Of a stretch of 48,168 bases of DNA, positions 43,868-48,168 are shown one piece after another; the first letter of the stretch is position 1; each line of letters starts with the position of its first letter. The notes beneath the pieces are model-generated. The model did not search any database. It was not told where the DNA came from and saw only the letters and a list, made by a program, of their open reading frames with translations. The stretch lies in assembly GCA_015060705.1 (NCBI GenBank), contig SUXY01000016.1, forward strand, positions 1 through 48,168, given 5' to 3'. The translations under genes and the position numbers were made by a program. Source of the stretch: Bacteroides sp. Its GTDB lineage: Bacteria > Bacteroidota > Bacteroidia > Bacteroidales > Bacteroidaceae.

Positions 43868-43886
43868 TGATATTTGATGAAATATT

Positions 43887-45299
43887 TTAGAATGCGATAT
43901 CCAAAGATACACCTACTACGTCGTTCTTACGAGTATAGTTGCAAACAGTACCGTTTGCATTAGTGAACTTGTGATCATCATAGAATGAGTGCATGTAACC
44001 AACATTCAACTTCATCTTTTCAGAGAACTTGTATGCACCACCCAAACAAATAGCAGTAGAGCTGATGTTGAAGTTAGTGTCGGCCATATCAGTATCGTCA
44101 AAACCGTATTGAGTACGTTGACCACCCAAGCTCAACAAGATCTTGTCATTTACATCCCATTCGATACCAAGGTTGGCTTCCCAAGTATTGTCACCCTTCT
44201 TGATAGGAGTACCCTTTGCATCCTTGTCCCAGTAGTAGTGGAAACCACCCATTACACGAACAGCATCAGTGAATTGGTATTGAGCACCCAAAGTCAAGAT
44301 AGCCGGGATGTCTGAACGAACCTTAGCACCATCTGCATAAGCAGGCATCAAAGCAGTCACATTAGCGCTTGTATTTTCTGAATCATTTTCCAAGTTGATC
44401 TTTGTGCGGAATTCATACTTAGCAGCCAAGTTCAACTTACCCAAGTTCCAGTCCAAACCGATGATTGGAGTAATACCGAAACCACTCTGAGCACAATCAA
44501 GATTGAAGTCACTTCCCAACAAAGCAGCACCTTGTGCCAAAGCAGCAGACTGTGCAGCAAGTTCTTGATACTTTTCCTTGTAACCAGCTACATCCTTAAC
44601 CGGTTCCAATTGTGCTAAACCTGCATCAACCATAGCCTTAACTCCAGACAAATAGCTTCCTGCAGCTACACCATTTGCTGTGATATTAGTGATTGCACCT
44701 TCGTAAGAGCAATTAGCCAAAACGCCACGTGCACCACCAAATACAGAGAAGTTATCTGTAAGACGATAAGTTGCACCTACTTGGAAACCATAGAAAAATT
44801 GCTTACCAGTCAAGTTCTGAGACAAACCATAAGAAGCAGCTTGTGCACCAACCAACTGACCACCTACCAATTCTTCAAACATTGGCAAACCTTCTGCGAA
44901 TTCACATTCACCACCACCGCCGCCAACAGCGAACTGAGCCGATACCGACCACTTGTCGTTAATAACATATGCTGCCTGGAAAGAAGGGATTACCGGAGCC
45001 TTGGCTACACCTTCAAAATACTTTTCGATCTTACCACCATTCAATTGAAACAATTGATTGCCTACTTCCATCTGACGCTTCTGGAAAGCTGCTTGCCAGC
45101 TTACTGACAAATGGAAACCCTGTGGCAAGAAAGCAATACCTGCCGGGTTGCTGTATACACCATCGATTGCGATGACTGCATCGCGTGACGGATTACGAAG
45201 GAAAGCTGCATTCTGATTCGTATTGGTGAGAATACCACCTGCAAAAGTTGAATTTGAAACCATTAACGCCGTTGCGCCAATCAATAAAAATTTCTTCAT
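43887..45299 (-). CDS. FadL/OmpP1-family outer membrane protein
   Basis: This 470-residue beta-barrel protein has the signal MKKFLLIGATALMVSNSTFA and a mature start GGILTNTNQNAAFLRNPS. Next comes IDGVYSNPAGIAFLP, the characteristic FadL/TodX hatch region. The C-terminus ends in VGVSLDIAF with the terminal Phe needed for barrel insertion. FadL-family channels take up hydrophobic compounds such as fatty acids, and the substrate here is not known. Codon use is biased, suggesting an abundant protein. The gene has a canonical promoter in the divergent region with the MATE gene. Confidence 0.9.
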   Translation of the reverse strand: MKKFLLIGATALMVSNSTFAGGILTNTNQNAAFLRNPSRDAVIAIDGVYSNPAGIAFLPQGFHLSVSWQAAFQKRQMEVGNQLFQLNGGKIEKYFEGVAKAPVIPSFQAAYVINDKWSVSAQFAVGGGGGECEFAEGLPMFEELVGGQLVGAQAASYGLSQNLTGKQFFYGFQVGATYRLTDNFSVFGGARGVLANCSYEGAITNITANGVAAGSYLSGVKAMVDAGLAQLEPVKDVAGYKEKYQELAAQSAALAQGAALLGSDFNLDCAQSGFGITPIIGLDWNLGKLNLAAKYEFRTKINLENDSENTSANVTALMPAYADGAKVRSDIPAILTLGAQYQFTDAVRVMGGFHYYWDKDAKGTPIKKGDNTWEANLGIEWDVNDKILLSLGGQRTQYGFDDTDMADTNFNISSTAICLGGAYKFSEKMKLNVGYMHSFYDDHKFTNANGTVCNYTRKNDVVGVSLDIAF

Positions 45300-45328
45300 T
45301 TCTTTTAATCATTTTGAATTTTCGGGTG

Positions 45329-45360
45329 CAAAGGTACGGTTATATTACACACAATCCAAA
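45329..45360 (-). promoter_or_regulatory. Canonical Bacteroidetes promoter of the FadL-type gene
   Basis: On the minus strand the -33 TTTG (45357-45360) and the -7 TACCTTTG (45329-45336) are separated by 20 bases, matching the consensus. It is the best promoter match in the window. Confidence 0.8.
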
Positions 45361-45474
45361 TATTTGTGCATAAATTCGCATAAAACATTGAATTTTTCAA
45401 TTGTTTCAATCGAAACATTCCCCTCATTAAGCTATAGAAGGGATTTTTATCATTTAGGAATCATAGATTATTTG

Positions 45475-45482
45475 TATCTTTG
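45475..45482 (+). promoter_or_regulatory. Candidate -7 box for the MATE gene
   Basis: TATCTTTG fits TAnnTTTG and lies 23 bases before the ATG. A TTTA at 45453-45456 could be a weak -33 element. Confidence 0.55.
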
Positions 45483-45505
45483 CAAAACAATTACACCTTA
45501 TTTAT

Positions 45506-46831
45506 ATGTTATACACAAACAAAGATATTTGGAATGTCAGTTACCCCATCCTATTGGCTTTGTTGGCACAAAATGTCATCAATGTAACCGACACGGCTTT
45601 CTTGGGGCATGTAGGTGAAGTAGAACTGGGAGCATCGGCCATGGGCGGTCTGCTCTATATCTGTATATTCACCGTTGCATTCGGTTTCAGTACCGGTTCA
45701 CAAATCATGATTGCCCGCCGAAACGGGGAAGGACGCTTCCGCGATGTAGGCCCCGTAATGATGCAAGGTTGTTTGTTCTTGTTAGCCATGGCAGCTATAC
45801 TGTTCGGGCTGTGCCAATGGTCCATGCCTACCATTGTCCGAATGTTGATTTCATCCGACAACATTTATAATGCCACTTGCGAGTTCTTATATTGGCGAAT
45901 GTTCGGATTCTTCTTCTCGTTCGTGAACGTGATGTTCCGCGCCTTGTATGTAGGAATTACCCGGACCAAGGTGCTGACCCTCAATGCCGTCATCATGGCT
46001 TTGGTCAATGTATTCCTGGACTATGCACTGATATTCGGCCACTTCGGTTTCCCGGAAATGGGATTGAAAGGTGCAGCCATCGCCTCAGTTGCCGCCGAAG
46101 CATCCTCATTCGTCTTCGGGATGGTGTATACTTGGATCTATGTAGATTTGAAGAAATATGGTCTGAACCGTTGGCCTCAATGGGACAGCGCTTTGCTAGG
46201 CCGTATTCTTAGTATTTCATGCTTTACCATGGTGCAATATTTCATCTCCATGGCTACCTGGTTCGTATTCTTCATGGCCGTGGAACGATTGGGTGAACGG
46301 GAACTGGCTATTGCCAACATCGTGCGTAGCATCTACATTGTATTACTCATCCCAGTACAAGCCCTCTCCACAGCAGCCAACACCCTCGTTAGCAACCTAA
46401 TTGGAGCAGGAGGTATTGGAGGCGTCATGAAGCTGATGAAAAAGATTGCCAAGGTATCACTGGCTATCGTAGCAATATGTGTACTGCTGATGTCCCTTTT
46501 TCCGAAACTCTTCCTTTCGGTCTACACCAGCGAAGCAACACTCTTGACGGAATCTATCCCTTCCCTCTATGTCATTGGCGTAGCCATGTTGGTAGCCGCT
46601 GTAGCCAACATCTACTTCAATGGTATCTCCGGAACGGGTAATACACAAGCAGCCCTCTGGTTAGAGACCAGCACCTTGGTGGTGTATGGCGTTTATGTAT
46701 TCTGCGTCGGCTGGTGGGCAAAAGCTCCGGTATCCATTTGCTTTACTACCGAGATACTATACTATGCTTTATTGCTCGTAGCCAGTCTTATTTACTTGAA
46801 AAAAGCAAATTGGCAGAATAAAAAGATATGA
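45506..46831 (+). CDS. MATE-family multidrug/cation efflux protein
   Basis: This 441-residue inner membrane protein has 12 predicted helices and the NorM/DinF plan. Features are PILLALLAQNVINVTDTAFLG at the start, FGFSTGSQIMIARRNGE, ALVNVFLDYALIFG and GLKGAAIASV, all common in MATE exporters. These export drugs or other organic cations in exchange for sodium or protons. The substrate is not predictable. It is divergent from the FadL-type gene and precedes ffh by 68 bases. Confidence 0.92.
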   Translation: MLYTNKDIWNVSYPILLALLAQNVINVTDTAFLGHVGEVELGASAMGGLLYICIFTVAFGFSTGSQIMIARRNGEGRFRDVGPVMMQGCLFLLAMAAILFGLCQWSMPTIVRMLISSDNIYNATCEFLYWRMFGFFFSFVNVMFRALYVGITRTKVLTLNAVIMALVNVFLDYALIFGHFGFPEMGLKGAAIASVAAEASSFVFGMVYTWIYVDLKKYGLNRWPQWDSALLGRILSISCFTMVQYFISMATWFVFFMAVERLGERELAIANIVRSIYIVLLIPVQALSTAANTLVSNLIGAGGIGGVMKLMKKIAKVSLAIVAICVLLMSLFPKLFLSVYTSEATLLTESIPSLYVIGVAMLVAAVANIYFNGISGTGNTQAALWLETSTLVVYGVYVFCVGWWAKAPVSICFTTEILYYALLLVASLIYLKKANWQNKKI

Positions 46832-46848
46832 TATACAGATGTTTTTTG

Positions 46849-46856
46849 TAATTTTG
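46849..46856 (+). promoter_or_regulatory. Candidate -7 box for ffh
   Basis: TAATTTTG fits TAnnTTTG, 43 bases upstream of the ffh ATG. Confidence 0.5.
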
Positions 46857-46899
46857 CGCCCTAAAACCATTTAGATTAAAATAATAACAGATAGATTAT

Positions 46900-48168
46900 A
46901 TGTTCGATAATTTAAGTGAAAGACTGGAACGGTCTTTTAAAATCTTGAAAGGTGAAGGTAAAATCACCGAAATCAACGTAGCGGAAACTTTGAAGGATGT
47001 TCGTAAGGCATTGTTGGATGCCGACGTAAACTACAAAGTAGCCAAGAACTTCACAGATACAGTTAAGGAAAAGGCTTTGGGTCAAAACGTATTGACTGCC
47101 GTAAAGCCAAGCCAGTTGATGGTGAAGATTGTACACGACGAATTGACCAAGTTGATGGGTGGCGAAACAGCCGAATTGAAACTGGAAGGTCGTCCTGCTA
47201 TTATCTTGATGTCAGGTTTGCAAGGTTCGGGTAAGACCACATTCTCTGGTAAGTTGGCCCGCATGCTCAAGAGCAAGAAGAACCGCAAGCCGTTGTTGGT
47301 TGCCTGTGACGTGTATCGTCCGGCAGCGATTGAACAGTTGAGAGTACTCGGTGAGCAAATCAATGTACCAGTATATTGCGAATTGGAAAGCAAGGATCCG
47401 GTACAAATTGCCTTGAACGCCATCCACGAAGCAAAAGCCAAAGGATATGACTTGGTGATTGTCGATACAGCCGGTCGTCTGGCTATCGATGAACAGATGA
47501 TGAACGAAATCGAAGCCATCAAGAAGGCCATCAACCCAGACGAAACTTTATTTGTAGTAGACTCCATGACCGGTCAAGATGCTGTCAACACCGCTCGTGA
47601 GTTTAACGAACGTCTCGACTTCAATGGCGTGGTATTGACTAAGCTCGACGGTGATACCCGTGGTGGTGCCGCGCTTTCTATCCGTACCGTAGTCAACAAG
47701 CCAATCAAGTTTGTGGGTACCGGTGAAAAGCTCGATGCTATCGACCAGTTCCACCCATCACGTATGGCCGACCGTATCTTGGGTATGGGTGACATTGTTT
47801 CTTTGGTAGAACGCGCACAGGAACAATACGATGAAGAAGAAGCCAAGCGCTTGCAAAAGAAGATCCAGAAGAACCAGTTCGACTTCAACGATTTCATGGC
47901 TCAAATCCAACAAATCAAGAAGATGGGTAACTTGAAGGAACTCGCTTCCATGATTCCGGGTGTAGGCAAGGCTATCAAGGACATTGACATCGACGATAAT
48001 GCCTTCAAGAGCATCGAAGCCATCATCAACTCCATGACTCCGAAGGAACGTACTAACCCTGAAATTTTGAACGGAAGCCGTCGTACTCGTATTGCTAAGG
48101 GTAGCGGCACCAACATTCAGGAAGTAAATCGCTTGTTGAAGCAGTTCGAACAAACTAGAAAAATGATG
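46900..48168 (+). CDS. ffh: Signal recognition particle protein Ffh (3' end cut)
   Basis: 423 codons are visible; the gene leaves the window in frame. Ffh binds 4.5S RNA and signal sequences of nascent membrane proteins and targets ribosomes to the membrane with FtsY. The N-domain starts FDNLSERLERSFKILKG. The G-domain has MSGLQGSGKTT (P-loop), VDTAGRL and TKLDGDTRGG. The methionine-rich M-domain begins near FDFNDFMAQIQQIKKMG and includes the RNA-binding SMTPKERTNPEILNGSR. Only about 15-20 C-terminal residues should be missing, judged from usual length. The start ATG at 46900 is the first in frame with the N-domain. Confidence 0.96.
   Translation, partial: MFDNLSERLERSFKILKGEGKITEINVAETLKDVRKALLDADVNYKVAKNFTDTVKEKALGQNVLTAVKPSQLMVKIVHDELTKLMGGETAELKLEGRPAIILMSGLQGSGKTTFSGKLARMLKSKKNRKPLLVACDVYRPAAIEQLRVLGEQINVPVYCELESKDPVQIALNAIHEAKAKGYDLVIVDTAGRLAIDEQMMNEIEAIKKAINPDETLFVVDSMTGQDAVNTAREFNERLDFNGVVLTKLDGDTRGGAALSIRTVVNKPIKFVGTGEKLDAIDQFHPSRMADRILGMGDIVSLVERAQEQYDEEEAKRLQKKIQKNQFDFNDFMAQIQQIKKMGNLKELASMIPGVGKAIKDIDIDDNAFKSIEAIINSMTPKERTNPEILNGSRRTRIAKGSGTNIQEVNRLLKQFEQTRKMM

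Overview
The window comes from a saccharolytic member of the Bacteroidales, probably Bacteroidaceae. The evidence is a SusC/SusD pair, many exported lipoproteins, glycoside hydrolases clustered with sugar catabolism genes, and repeated TAnnTTTG boxes (the Bacteroidetes -7 element) in front of genes. Exact genus cannot be told from the sequence alone.

Region 1 (1-10888, minus strand) is a rhamnose utilisation operon. In transcription order it holds a secreted protein of unknown function, a GH29 alpha-L-fucosidase, rhaB, rhaA, a 113-bp palindromic repeat, rhaT, rhaD, a GH78 enzyme, a short GH106-like lipoprotein and a second GH78-like lipoprotein cut by the window edge. The exported enzymes would release L-rhamnose and L-fucose. 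RhaT imports rhamnose, and RhaA, RhaB and RhaD convert it to dihydroxyacetone phosphate and lactaldehyde.

Region 2 (10964-19791) is mostly housekeeping: endonuclease III, a solitary strongly codon-biased GH35 beta-galactosidase, an operon of a lipoprotein, murB and a metallo-beta-lactamase-fold hydrolase, then pheS, an MFS transporter and a membrane-anchored unknown. Several genes are packed tightly around intrinsic terminators.

Region 3 (20018-43826, plus strand) is a beta-mannan or glucomannan utilisation locus. An AraC-type regulator is followed by a CE7 esterase, a mannobiose/cellobiose 2-epimerase, SusC, SusD and a surface lipoprotein with two tandem copies of one module. At the far end are a GH26 mannanase, a GH130 mannosyl-glucose phosphorylase and an SGNH esterase. 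Between the two halves lies the most unusual part of the window, seven tightly packed genes (30886-40637). They form three repeats of a pair: a polytopic membrane protein with a helical tail (here called D), then a lipoprotein with one CxxCH haem-c-type motif and PD40-like propeller repeats (here called T). A DUF4369-like lipoprotein (L) is inserted, giving D1-T1-L-D2-T2-D3-T3. I know of no characterised function for this arrangement.

Region 4 (43887-48168) holds a FadL-type outer membrane protein (minus strand), a divergent MATE exporter, and ffh, which runs off the window. No tRNA, rRNA, CRISPR array, insertion sequence or phage gene was recognised.
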